Part shown: positions 10,101-16,754 of the stretch, one piece after another
How positions within the stretch are numbered: position 1 is the stretch's first letter
How the letters are laid out: each line of letters starts with the position of its first letter
NCBI GenBank assembly: GCA_041572275.1
Contig: JBFFSQ010000007.1
Coordinates: 1 to 33,954, forward strand
Length of the DNA: 33,954 nucleotides
Source: JBFFSQ01 sp041572275
GTDB lineage: Bacteria; Pseudomonadota; Gammaproteobacteria; SZUA-229
Direction: 5' to 3'
The notes under the pieces: generated by a model
What the model was told of the DNA's origin: nothing
Database searches by the model: none
Seen by the model: only the letters and a program-made list of their open reading frames with translations
Translations under genes and position numbers: made by a program

Positions 10101-10854
10101 TGCACATGGCAAAATGACGAGTCAGACGACAGCTATAAGTGTTGTGTTTAATAATCCTCCAGTGATCACGTTTGCTGCAGAATCCGTCAATCAAAGCATT
10201 GAGGATGGTTTATCAGCTACTTTGTCTGCCAGTGCCATCGATATTGAAGATGGTGATATCAGTACGGCTATTCAATGGTCGTCTGATATTGTCGGCAACC
10301 TGGGTACAGGCAACAATCTTTCAGTCGTGTTACCCGTGGGTAATCATCAGGTAACGGCTATTGTGAACGATTTGAACGGTAAGCTACATAGCATGACCAC
10401 ACAGGTGACTGTAAATGCAGCACCTGTGTTGGCATATTGTGATTCTTATGGCTTATTGGCTGACCGACAATGGATTCAAAGTGTATCAATTGCCGGTACA
10501 GTTAATGTTTCAGGTTCACAGGGGGGTTATGGTGATTACTGGAATAATGGAGCTATCTATTTAAACCGCACTTCTAATCAATTAACGCTAGAGCCGGGTT
10601 TTCATAATAATCCTGATCGTGTGAGCTGGTATGTCTGGATTGATCTAAATCGCGATGGTGTTTTTGCCGATGATGAAAGAATTTTAAAAAATAGAACATC
10701 TTCTAGCGTGAATACCAGTTTTGATGTTCCTGCAACTGCCATTACTGGAAATACAAGGATGCGAATTTCAATGAAACGAAGACGATCTGATTCGGCTTGC
10801 GGTGACTTCGGGCGGGGAGAGGTTGAAGATTATCGTGTTATTCTTCTGCCTTAA
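4153..10854 (+). CDS. Giant exported protein: LRR supermodules, Ig-like repeats, GEVED domain
   Basis: A 2233-residue exported protein. A signal peptide (about 1-39, cleavage after AYA) is followed by an LRR N-cap with C53 and C74. Residues 91 to about 1580 hold twelve supermodules of about 124 residues, each with five leucine-rich repeats of 22, 26, 28, 22 and 26 residues. They run LRELDLSHNQIVDVNPLSSF, LxxLxxSGNxxIDF, LTRLGLGDIAINGPLPVF, LVELDVSNTGLxDLxGIEQY and LQILDASNN. Two closing LRRs end in a C-cap with C1616 and C1637. Five Ig-like domains of about 90 residues follow (about 1640-2088; EG...L.A.A.DVEDG, W.S...G.LG.G, G.H.ITATV.D..GK). The C terminus (about 2095-2233) is a GEVED-type domain with YVWIDLNRDGVFADDE and GRGEVEDYRV. 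I see no lipobox, sortase signal or transmembrane anchor. A surface or secreted adhesive or binding role is inferred; the ligand is unknown. It is monocistronic, with AAGGA eight bases before the ATG and a terminator after. Confidence 0.95.
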   Translation: MRSLSDRFILVHSILQRSIFLLTAILVLIATLNAKTAYALPLPVLPDPALQACLDEQAAVNGWLNAEDVTTFSCIDRGVRDIFGIEAFTNLKELDLSDNQIGDVYPLNVHTGLSRLFLSGNGSIDFNLLFPIIDQNNDLTRLGLGNIVINGSIPVFMNQMTGQPYQLVELDVSHTGLKDLFGIEQYSTLQILDASANSIFDLAPLVFGPTGPLPLHDLDLSHNQIVDVNPLSRLNMLTGLDLSGNSGIDFNLLFPIIDQNNDLTRLGLGNIAINGSIPVFMNQMTGQPYQLVELDVSHTGLKDLFGIEQYSTLQVLDASNNKLIDISPFTLGLEPLPLHELNLSNNRIVDVNPLSAGGFIDLNQLDLSGNSGIDFNQVLAIIHNNTGLTQLGLGDISINGPLPIFMNPMTGQPYNLIELNVSNTGLVDLYGIDQYPNLQILEASNNQLEDITSLAFGSTGPLPLRELDLSHNQIVDVNPLSHFSGLTHLNLSGNSNIDFNVLWPIIDQNNSLTRLGLGDIAINGPLPVFMNQMTWQPYQLVELNVNSTGLKELLGIEQYGTLQILDAANNELVDIAPLAFGPVGPLPLRELNLSNNQIVDVHHLSSFTELTHLDLSGNSSIDFNLLFPVIDQNNGLTRLGLGDIAINGPLPIFMNQVTGQPYDLVELNVSNTGLKDLFGIEQYGSLRILDAANNQIADIAPLAFGPTGPLPLRELDLSHNQIVDVNPLSIFNDFVTLRLSGNSGINYDDLAFIIFRNGGLTRLGLGGIAINGPLPFFYDHTIGQLYNLVELDVSNTGVIDLYGIEQYVNLENLDASNNKLVDITSLAVGQTALLSLRELDLSHNKIVDVNPLNSFSRLTTLRLSGNRGIDFNLLLPIIDQNNDLTRLGLADIAINGSLPVFINQMTWQPYKLIELEMSNTGLKDLFGIEQYGTLQMLDVANNEIVDITPLAFGPTGPLPLRELDLSYNQIVDVNPLTNFTDLTSLDLSGNHSIDFNQLLPIIDQNNYITRLGLGDIAIHGSLPIFMNYITGQPYGLVELNVNNTDIKDLFGIELYSALQILDAANNQIIDISPLAFGPTGPLPLRELDLSHNQIVDVNPLSSFTGLTTLRVSGNRGIDFGYLFPIIDQNNGLTRLGLGGIAINGPLPPLLNQMTWQPYDLVELDVSNTGLVDVYGIEQYQSLQILDASNNGLFDISPLAFGPTGPLPLRELDLSHNQIVDVNPLSSFTSLTTLRVSGNRDIDFGYLFPIIDQNNDLTRLGLAGIAINGPLPVFMNQMTWQPYNLVELNVNNTGLMDMFGIEQYSTLQILDASNNHLIDISPLAFGSTGPLPLRELDLSHNQIVDVNPLTNFTALTSLDLSGNNGIDFNLLFPIIDQNNNLTRLGLGDIAINGAVPVFMNQMTWQPYDLVELNVSNTGIQDLFGIEQYGSLRILDAANNQIVDISPLAFGPTGPLPLLELNLSHNQIVDVNPLSSFSALTRLGLSGNSSIDFNQLVPIIDQNNDLIRLGLGDIKMEGQWVPVFINQYTGQPYNLIELDISNTGLQGLFGIEQYSQLQILDASNNALFDIAPLQYGVNGPLPLRELNLSNNQIVEVIPLSTLVTLESLDLTGNTAIPCDQLDYLVLSLGQDVVIRPASCVVGMPPTINIVYPYTGYSFVEGEMVQLSVDAFDPETGNVSHAVQWSSSISGQLGTGALVYVQLLPGDQVITATIVDSDNNSATSSVSITVLANNAPTLNIHSPYAGQTIIEGQVLNAFADAFDVEDGGLIHDVVWTSNIDGEIGTGANIPLILSVGSHVITATVTDMYGKSASQSVTVNVVFNNLPVVIVTSPITGSSTIEGEPLNLTVIATDVEDGTISDQVRWRSDLQGDLGMGTTVPVNLVVGVHNISATVTDLLGKTTTQNVTLTVEFNNPPTLTVTSPTSGSSIIEGDSINLAATSNDIEDGDLSSLISWSSNLQGYLGAGSVIPVDLLVGDHVVTASIVDAHGKMTSQTTAISVVFNNPPVITFAAESVNQSIEDGLSATLSASAIDIEDGDISTAIQWSSDIVGNLGTGNNLSVVLPVGNHQVTAIVNDLNGKLHSMTTQVTVNAAPVLAYCDSYGLLADRQWIQSVSIAGTVNVSGSQGGYGDYWNNGAIYLNRTSNQLTLEPGFHNNPDRVSWYVWIDLNRDGVFADDERILKNRTSSSVNTSFDVPATAITGNTRMRISMKRRRSDSACGDFGRGEVEDYRVILLP
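4423..8892 (+). repeat. Twelve tandem ~372-bp coding repeats
   Basis: The conserved ATTGATTTT (IDF) marker recurs at 4522, 4894, 5269 and so on to 8617. That is 12 copies with a mean period of 372 bp (124 codons), so copy number could change in frame. Most copies have diverged, but copies 1 and 2 are nearly identical over 4522-4697 and 4894-5069 (three mismatches in 176). Copy 6 (around 6383) is the most divergent. Confidence 0.9.
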
Positions 10855-10892
10855 CACTTTTTAATTTTTTGAATGATTTTTAATACAAAGGG

Positions 10893-10946
10893 CAGGGACT
10901 GTTAGGAGTAGCTGTTTTTGATTGGGCATATAACAGTCCCTGTTTT
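10893..10946 (+). terminator. Rho-independent terminator of the LRR gene
   Basis: Perfect 12-bp arms CAGGGACTGTTA (10893-10904) and TAACAGTCCCTG (10931-10942), followed at once by TTTTT. The loop of 26 bases is long. It starts about 40 bp after the stop codon. Confidence 0.75.
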
Positions 10947-11480
10947 TGAATGTTTTTTATCTTTATATATGGTTTTAGAAACTGCTCCAATTGAGTAAAA
11001 ATCAAATATATTCACAATTAAAATTATTTTTGAAAAAAACGAACTGTTTAATTGTCATTTAATCTGATCGGCGAATTTTCTGCTCTGCCATATCAATCAC
11101 TCTAATTAAAATTTTTATTCTGATTCATGTGCATTCTAAGAATGTTTAAATTTAGCTAAACGCTTTCGTGTAAGGGCTGTATGGCAATGTGTTGTCTGTT
11201 ATTAGTCGTTAGTGATGTTTGTTGAGATGAACGCTATTTTGGACTAGCTATCCAGGTGATGAAATTTTTACGCGCATTTTAAAAAATAATTTGAATAAAT
11301 TTTGTCATCGCTGGAGGTATCCATGCAGTATTAGTATGTTCTAATAAATTAAATTAATGCCCTCATCATATTTTCTTGTTTTTATTGTGATATCTCAATA
11401 TTCAGAAAAATTAATAAGTAGAGAATATCTATAATTATCGTGAAACGAGCACCAATTCGTATAAAAACAAGGGGTGTCAC
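10947..11480. other. Long AT-rich leader region of the octaheme operon
   Basis: More than 500 bp without a supportable gene or RNA. Near the end a TATAAT (11430-11435) lies about 45 bp before the start codon, but no good -35 hexamer pairs with it. The Shine-Dalgarno AAGGGG is at 11469-11474. The length leaves room for regulatory sites, but I recognise no FNR, NarL or CRP palindrome. Confidence 0.45.
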
Positions 11481-13034
11481 ATGAATTGTTTTCATTTGAG
11501 ATGGACTGGTAGACATCTATTCTTTTATTGTTTAATCATGTTTATATTGGGGTCGACACAGGTGCTTGCATCATCGACTGCTGATCATGGTAAATATAAG
11601 GAACTGGAGAAGCCTTTTTCTTCAGGCCCCGAAGTCACCAGGGCCTGTCTGAGTTGTCATACTGAAGCATCTAAACAACTACACAAAACCAAGCACTGGA
11701 ATTGGGAGTTTCTAAACCCGGATAATAATCAGAGGCTGGGTAAAAAACACATCCTGAATAATTTCTGTATTACACCGCAATCTAATTTTGCATTTTGTAC
11801 TGCATGTCATATAGGTTATGGCTGGAAAGATACAAGTTATGATTTTAGCGCGGAAGAGAATGTAGATTGTCTGGTCTGCCACGACACCACCGGTACTTAT
11901 AGTAAACCACCGGGTAATGCAGGTTTTCCAGCTGATACAGTTAATCTGCAAAAAGTGGCGCAGAATGTCGGTAAAACCAGTCGTGATACCTGTGGCGCTT
12001 GTCACTTCTATGGCGGAGGTGGTGATGGAGTCAAACATGGTGATATGGACAGCTCACTAGCAGTACCTGATAGAGAGCTCGATGTGCATATGGATGCTCT
12101 GGGTGCGGACTTTACCTGTTCAACTTGTCATAAGGGATCTAATCATGATGTGGCGGGTAGTCGTTATGCGCCAACTGCAGCCGATACTAAGGGTTTCCAG
12201 ATGCGTGGTAGTCAGGACGATTCGAATCCTGCTACCTGTCAAGCCTGTCACGATACACGACCTCACGCCAAGATCAATGTGAAGCTGGATACACATGCAA
12301 TTAAGATTGCCTGTCAAACCTGTCACATACCTACGATTGCTCGTGGCGGTGTTGCGACCAAGTTAACCTGGGACTGGTCAACAGCAGGTCAATTAACACC
12401 TGAAGGTAAGCCGCTGGTTAAAAAGAACAAGGAAGGTCATGTGATTTATCATGGTAAGAAAGGTGATTTTACCTATGGCCACGATATTGCCCCGGAATAT
12501 GTCTGGTTCAATGGCAAAGTTCGTTACACCTTACTTGATGACAAAGTTGAAAAATCTGATGGGGTTACGCCAATTAATCGCTTTGAAGGCAGTCCCGATG
12601 ATGGCATTTCACGTATCTGGCCTGTAAAAGTTTTCCGTGGAATGCAGCCTTATGATCCAGTTAATAAGACCATGGTCATACCTCATACTGCTGGCAAAGA
12701 TGATACCGCCTACTGGGAAAACTTTGACTGGAATAAATCAATTAAGGCCGGTATGGCCAGTGCCAATCGACCTTTCTCCGGTGAAATTGATTTTATAAAA
12801 ACTGAAATGAGTTGGCCGATTACTCATATGGTTGCACCGGCTGAGAATGCCCTGACCTGTACCGACTGTCACAGTAAGAATGGCCGATTGCAGCACATAG
12901 AAGGTGTCTATATCCCTGGGCGAGACGGTAATAAATATCTGGATATGGCAGGTTGGACTCTGGCCTTGTTAGCCCTGATAGGAGTTCTTGTTCACGGTGC
13001 TTTACGTATCTTCACGGCTCGCAAGGGAGGTTAA
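11481..13034 (+). CDS. Octaheme c-type cytochrome, tetrathionate reductase family
   Basis: A 517-residue multiheme cytochrome with an N-terminal signal sequence and exactly eight CXXCH motifs (C56, C106, C130, C171, C213, C253, C278, C460). Length, spacing and the KHWNWEF segment fit the octaheme tetrathionate reductase (OTR) family known from Shewanella. Characterised OTR reduces tetrathionate, and also nitrite and hydroxylamine, in vitro; the physiological substrate of the family is unsettled. A C-terminal transmembrane helix (about 490-510, WTLALLALIGVLVHGALRIF) with a basic tail should anchor the haem domain to the periplasmic face of the inner membrane. The next gene, a membrane cytochrome b, starts five bases after the stop, so electrons probably pass to or from the quinone pool. 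The transporter and rhodanese downstream point to a sulfur substrate. Shine-Dalgarno AAGGGG. Confidence 0.93.
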   Translation: MNCFHLRWTGRHLFFYCLIMFILGSTQVLASSTADHGKYKELEKPFSSGPEVTRACLSCHTEASKQLHKTKHWNWEFLNPDNNQRLGKKHILNNFCITPQSNFAFCTACHIGYGWKDTSYDFSAEENVDCLVCHDTTGTYSKPPGNAGFPADTVNLQKVAQNVGKTSRDTCGACHFYGGGGDGVKHGDMDSSLAVPDRELDVHMDALGADFTCSTCHKGSNHDVAGSRYAPTAADTKGFQMRGSQDDSNPATCQACHDTRPHAKINVKLDTHAIKIACQTCHIPTIARGGVATKLTWDWSTAGQLTPEGKPLVKKNKEGHVIYHGKKGDFTYGHDIAPEYVWFNGKVRYTLLDDKVEKSDGVTPINRFEGSPDDGISRIWPVKVFRGMQPYDPVNKTMVIPHTAGKDDTAYWENFDWNKSIKAGMASANRPFSGEIDFIKTEMSWPITHMVAPAENALTCTDCHSKNGRLQHIEGVYIPGRDGNKYLDMAGWTLALLALIGVLVHGALRIFTARKGG

Positions 13035-13038
13035 GAAC

Positions 13039-13641
13039 ATGAGCGCTGAAAAAATATATATGTTTAAACGTTTTGAACGTTTCTGGCATTGGTCACAAGC
13101 CGCTCTGATCATTTTTCTCATGCTGACTGGATTTGAAATTCATGGTGCCTATGTGCTCTTTGGATTTGAGCGTGTAACCGAGTTGCATACCATAGCGGCC
13201 TGGTCATTGATTGTGTTGTGGGTGTTTGCCATCTTTTGGCATTTCACCACCGGTGAGTGGAAACAGTATATTCCAACCATGGAAAAGGTCGATGCCATGT
13301 TTAAGTATTACCTGACTGGCATCTTTACCCATGCGCCTCATCCTTTCCGTCAGACCACACTGCGGAAACACAATCCGTTGCAACGACTGGCTTACCTGTT
13401 TTTCTGGTTGGTCATGTCACCAGTGATCTGGTTCTCAGGCTGGTTCTACCTGTTCTATGATCAATGGGCTAACTGGGGTGTTGATCAATATTTATCCCTT
13501 GAGTGGGTAGCACTTGCTCACACACTGGGTGCCTTCATGATCCTGATTTTTTTTATTGCACATGTTTACCTCGCTACCGCGGGTCATACACCGCTATCGC
13601 ATATTAAAGCGATGATCACCGGTTGGGAGGAAGTGGAATAA
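13039..13641 (+). CDS. Cytochrome b/b561-family membrane subunit
   Basis: A 200-residue integral membrane protein with about four transmembrane helices. It begins MSAEKIYMFKRFERFWHWSQ, typical of the cytochrome b561 / Ni-hydrogenase / formate dehydrogenase gamma type b subunits. Candidate haem-b histidines lie in RFWHW, GFEIHG, FWHFTTGEW, ALAHTLG and FFIAHVYLATAGHTP. I start at the ATG at 13039 because GGGAGG (13025-13030) precedes it; a longer frame would run back into the octaheme gene. Its likely role is to exchange electrons between the quinone pool and the periplasmic octaheme cytochrome encoded directly upstream. The direction of flow cannot be read from sequence. Confidence 0.9.
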   Translation: MSAEKIYMFKRFERFWHWSQAALIIFLMLTGFEIHGAYVLFGFERVTELHTIAAWSLIVLWVFAIFWHFTTGEWKQYIPTMEKVDAMFKYYLTGIFTHAPHPFRQTTLRKHNPLQRLAYLFFWLVMSPVIWFSGWFYLFYDQWANWGVDQYLSLEWVALAHTLGAFMILIFFIAHVYLATAGHTPLSHIKAMITGWEEVE

Positions 13642-13726
13642 GCCTAGTCATATGGCCTGTTGTTATCTGATAAACGATTTAATTACTGACCTGGGATCTT
13701 GTATGCAAGACCAGAGGAGCAAAGCT

Positions 13727-14119
13727 ATGAAACCTTTGAATCTATTATTCGCAGCCTCAATGTGTTGTCTTCTAGGCTTACCTGCTGTCACTCAGGCAGC
13801 AGATGGTAACTGGAAAAAAGGACGCATTTATTACCGAATGGTATGTACGGATTGTCATAAGGATCAGGCTGGTGGCTCAATATCACCAGCGACTATGACG
13901 ATAGCAGAGTGGAAGGCCTATCTTGCAGCTGATAAACATGCAAAAGGAAAAGACACTGTCAGTTATTACGTAAGTCAGGAGTACCGCAACAGTATTAAAG
14001 ATACAAACAAAGCAGCTAAAAAGTTTATTTCTTTGCCCAATGAAGACCTGATGGCCGATGTAAAAGCATTTGTCATTCATGGTGCCAAGGACTCTGATAG
14101 CCCTGCACGATGTAATTAA
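13727..14119 (+). CDS. Periplasmic monoheme cytochrome c
   Basis: A 130-residue protein with a good signal peptide (about 1-24, cleavage after TQA) and one haem motif, CTDCH (C40, C43, H44). The rest (SISPATMTIAEWKAYLAADK onward) resembles small class I-type cytochromes, but I cannot pick the axial methionine. I chose the ATG at 13727 because GAGGAG (13714-13719) precedes it and the signal peptide starts there; the frame upstream (from 13652) does not look like a leader peptide. Its position between the cytochrome b and transporter genes suggests a soluble electron carrier for the octaheme/cytochrome b complex, or a link to a terminal oxidase or another donor. A C-terminal Cys (ARCN) is unexplained. 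Confidence 0.88.
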   Translation: MKPLNLLFAASMCCLLGLPAVTQAADGNWKKGRIYYRMVCTDCHKDQAGGSISPATMTIAEWKAYLAADKHAKGKDTVSYYVSQEYRNSIKDTNKAAKKFISLPNEDLMADVKAFVIHGAKDSDSPARCN

Positions 14120-14173
14120 TAGATACCTGGCTGTTGGTTATTTATCCGTCAGGATTGTAAGGGAGAACTGAGC

Positions 14174-15421
14174 ATGAGTTCAGAATCGGGTCCAGCATGG
14201 CTGGAAGGTTTTAAAGAAGACTACAAAAGTGTATTTGTCGATGAATGGTCACCTTACCTGGGCGCTGTGGCATTAGTGGTCATTGTCGCCGTGCTGATGG
14301 GTTCTGGTTTGTTCTGGGGTGTGTTTGGTGGTATTAAGCTCTGGGGAGATTATCTCAATAATGCTATCGGTCTAGGTCCCTTATTGGGTATAAAGGCGGA
14401 ACTCGAAAGCCCACTTATGCATCGCATATCCTTAATGGATATCACCTTGTTGCTTGGTGCATTCAGTGCTGCGTTGTTATCGCGACAATTTCGTATCAAC
14501 AAAGCACCCAAGCTGGAATATGTCTGGGCCGCGGTTGGTGGTAGCTTAATGGGGCTGGGAGCGACACTCGCCGGTGGATGTACCACAGGTGGTTTCTTTG
14601 TGCCTTTAACCTTTTCCTCCTCATCAGGATGGACCATGTGGCTGGGATTGTTGGTGGGCGCGAGTGTTGGTTTGAAGATGCTGCTCTGGACCATGGAGCA
14701 TATTACCTGGGGCACAACAGCCCCTCAGGTTAAGCCGGCTTTCATGAAGCAATGGTATCCCTGGCTGGGAACACTGGTATTTTTACTGGTACTCATCTGG
14801 GCGATTAGCTGGTGGAACTCGGATAACAATATGAAAGTATCGCGAGCGTTATTGTTAGTGGCGGGTTTTGGTATTGGTTTCATATTGCATCGTTCTCGTT
14901 TCTGTTTTTCCCGTGTCTTCCGTGAGCCCTTTATGACGGGTGAAGGTGAAATGACCAAGGCCATGATATTGGCTATCGCTCTTGGCGCGCCGGTGGGAGC
15001 AGCTCTTATTGCTAAAGGCACTATTGATCCTTATCTGGCCGTACCCTCACGTTTCTGGATTGGTTCATTATTAGGGGGGCTGGTCTTCGGTGTAGGTATG
15101 ATTTTCGCGGGTGGCTGTGCTTCAGGATCTTTATGGCGTGTTGGTGAGGGTCATTTAAAACTTGTGGTTGCCGTTTTGTTTTTTGGCTGGGGGGGCTCAA
15201 CTGCCAGTGGGGTTATTGGTAAGTTTGGCTTGTTAACCACTGAATTTGATCTTGATTTTCTCGATGGTATGGCTGAAATAACCGGGCTTGGTTACCAGGC
15301 CTTTATGCCACATTTAATAGGAGGTTGGGGATCTGCATTGACCGTGACCTATAGCCTGCTTTTGTTCTGGTACCTGTTTGTTCGTTACAACGAATCCAGT
15401 GGTAAATTTACCGTATTCTGA
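14174..15421 (+). CDS. YeeE/YedE-family sulfur-compound transporter
   Basis: A 415-residue polytopic membrane protein made of two YeeE/YedE halves. Diagnostic motifs are GGCTTGGFF (C136), HRSRFCFSR (C244) and GGCASGSLWR (C315). In the structurally characterised thiosulfate transporter TsuA/YeeE three conserved cysteines are proposed to relay thiosulfate through the pore, and the three Cys here sit in the corresponding motifs. It should import thiosulfate or another sulfane-sulfur species to the cytoplasm. It is preceded by GGGAG and lies between a periplasmic cytochrome c and a rhodanese lipoprotein, which fits transfer of sulfur made or captured in the periplasm. The exact cargo is inferred. 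Confidence 0.93.
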   Translation: MSSESGPAWLEGFKEDYKSVFVDEWSPYLGAVALVVIVAVLMGSGLFWGVFGGIKLWGDYLNNAIGLGPLLGIKAELESPLMHRISLMDITLLLGAFSAALLSRQFRINKAPKLEYVWAAVGGSLMGLGATLAGGCTTGGFFVPLTFSSSSGWTMWLGLLVGASVGLKMLLWTMEHITWGTTAPQVKPAFMKQWYPWLGTLVFLLVLIWAISWWNSDNNMKVSRALLLVAGFGIGFILHRSRFCFSRVFREPFMTGEGEMTKAMILAIALGAPVGAALIAKGTIDPYLAVPSRFWIGSLLGGLVFGVGMIFAGGCASGSLWRVGEGHLKLVVAVLFFGWGGSTASGVIGKFGLLTTEFDLDFLDGMAEITGLGYQAFMPHLIGGWGSALTVTYSLLLFWYLFVRYNESSGKFTVF

Positions 15422-15449
15422 TGACTGAGTTTCTCTATAGGAGTTAGAC

Positions 15450-16541
15450 ATGAAAATTAAATATTGGCTGTATATATCTATTGTGTTTTTTGCCCTGTCC
15501 GGTTGTGCCACGCAAACTGCAGCACCCGTGAAGGCTGGCTGGTATCCAAACATTGTCGATTATGATTTTGTGAAAGACTATGCTGTTCTGCCTAAGAAAG
15601 ATGGGGTACAGATAATTGATGCACGTCCTAAAGCACGCAAATATGATGGCGGTCATATTCCTGGCGCCATGAGTATTCCAGATTCGCAATTTGACAAGAT
15701 GACGGCACAATTACCTAAAGATAAATCAACGTTACTGATTTTCTATTGTGGTGGTGTGAAATGCATGCTCAGTCATAAGTCAGCATTCAAGGCAGAAAAG
15801 CTGGGTTATAGCAATATCAAAGTGTACGCCAATGGTTTCCCAGACTGGAAGAAAAACGGTGGCCTGGTTGGTGTTGATGTCGCCTATATCAAAAAACAGA
15901 TGGATGCCGGCGCCAACATGGTTGTAATTGATTCACGCCCTAAAAAACGTAAATATGACAAAGGCCATATCCCGGGTGCCATTAGCATTCCTGATAGTGC
16001 CTTTAACAAGATGACAGATAAATTGCCGAAAGATAAAGCGACACCGCTGTATTTCTATTGCGGTGGGCTGGCCTGTAAGTTGAGCCCGAACTCAGCAGCT
16101 AAGGCAATTGAGCTGGGTTATAGCAAAGTCCAAATAGTACCTGGTGGTTATCCCGCTTGGAAAAAAGCTTATGGCAAGGGTGGCGCTGCAAAACCACCAA
16201 CAGTTAAACAGGGTAAAGAAAGTGGCACTATAAGTGTGGCTTCATTTCAGGAAATTATGAGCACAGCCCCAGACACATTGTTACTGGTTGATGTGCGCGA
16301 TGCAGAAGAGTTCGCCGATGCGACTATTCGTGGAGCCGTCAATTATCCAATCAATGATCTGGAAAAACGTATGGATGCCTTGCCAACGGACAAGACCATT
16401 GTTTTCTTCTGTGGCACTGGAGGACGTGCTGGCGAGGCCTATGACATGGTGCAGATGTTCCGCGCTGAATTGAAAACCTACTTCCTGAATGCAGAAATTA
16501 ATTTCAAGAAGGACGGTAGTTATACCATTAAGGAGCTTTAG
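15450..16541 (+). CDS. Lipoprotein with three rhodanese domains
   Basis: A 363-residue predicted lipoprotein (lipobox LSGC, Cys19) with three rhodanese homology domains. Domain 1 (about 35-137) has the active loop CGGVKCMLS (C100, with C105). Domain 2 (about 142-240) has CGGLACKLS (C204, with C209). Domain 3 (about 260-363) has a more canonical loop, CGTGGRAG (C321). All three retain the rhodanese DxR..xxxxxHIPGA-type motif, as DARP, DSRP and DVRD. Rhodaneses carry persulfide sulfur on the loop Cys; the second Cys in domains 1 and 2 could form a disulfide or trisulfide or act in relay. Domains 1 and 2 are clearly paralogous to each other. AGGAG precedes the start, it follows the transporter by 28 bp, and it ends the operon before a terminator. 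A role in delivering periplasmic sulfane sulfur to the transporter or octaheme cytochrome is inferred. Confidence 0.93.
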   Translation: MKIKYWLYISIVFFALSGCATQTAAPVKAGWYPNIVDYDFVKDYAVLPKKDGVQIIDARPKARKYDGGHIPGAMSIPDSQFDKMTAQLPKDKSTLLIFYCGGVKCMLSHKSAFKAEKLGYSNIKVYANGFPDWKKNGGLVGVDVAYIKKQMDAGANMVVIDSRPKKRKYDKGHIPGAISIPDSAFNKMTDKLPKDKATPLYFYCGGLACKLSPNSAAKAIELGYSKVQIVPGGYPAWKKAYGKGGAAKPPTVKQGKESGTISVASFQEIMSTAPDTLLLVDVRDAEEFADATIRGAVNYPINDLEKRMDALPTDKTIVFFCGTGGRAGEAYDMVQMFRAELKTYFLNAEINFKKDGSYTIKEL

Positions 16542-16564
16542 GCTAGATTTGACTTCACTTATCA

Positions 16565-16590
16565 ACGGGCAGCCTGGCTGCCCGTTTTTA
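16565..16590 (+). terminator. Strong Rho-independent terminator of the sulfur redox operon
   Basis: GC-rich hairpin with arms ACGGGCAG and CTGCCCGT around a CCTGG loop (16565-16585), followed by a T-run. It lies about 25 bp after the rhodanese stop and separates the operon from murI. Confidence 0.9.
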
Positions 16591-16754
16591 ATACACGCCA
16601 TTATAACGATAGTGCGCTATAGCCGAGAATAGTGATTTTCCTGGGTTCACGAGGGAAACAGTGCGATATTGTGCAAATTTTTACATCAGATGCGTTTCTT
16701 CAGTCGGACTGAGCGTGTAGTATCAGCTATTTTCAGCCCTGTAGTATAGGTTTT

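Noticed and set aside
10947..11480. Possible small RNA or riboswitch in the long leader of the octaheme operon
   Set aside because: I could not find a stable conserved hairpin set or a known riboswitch core by eye.
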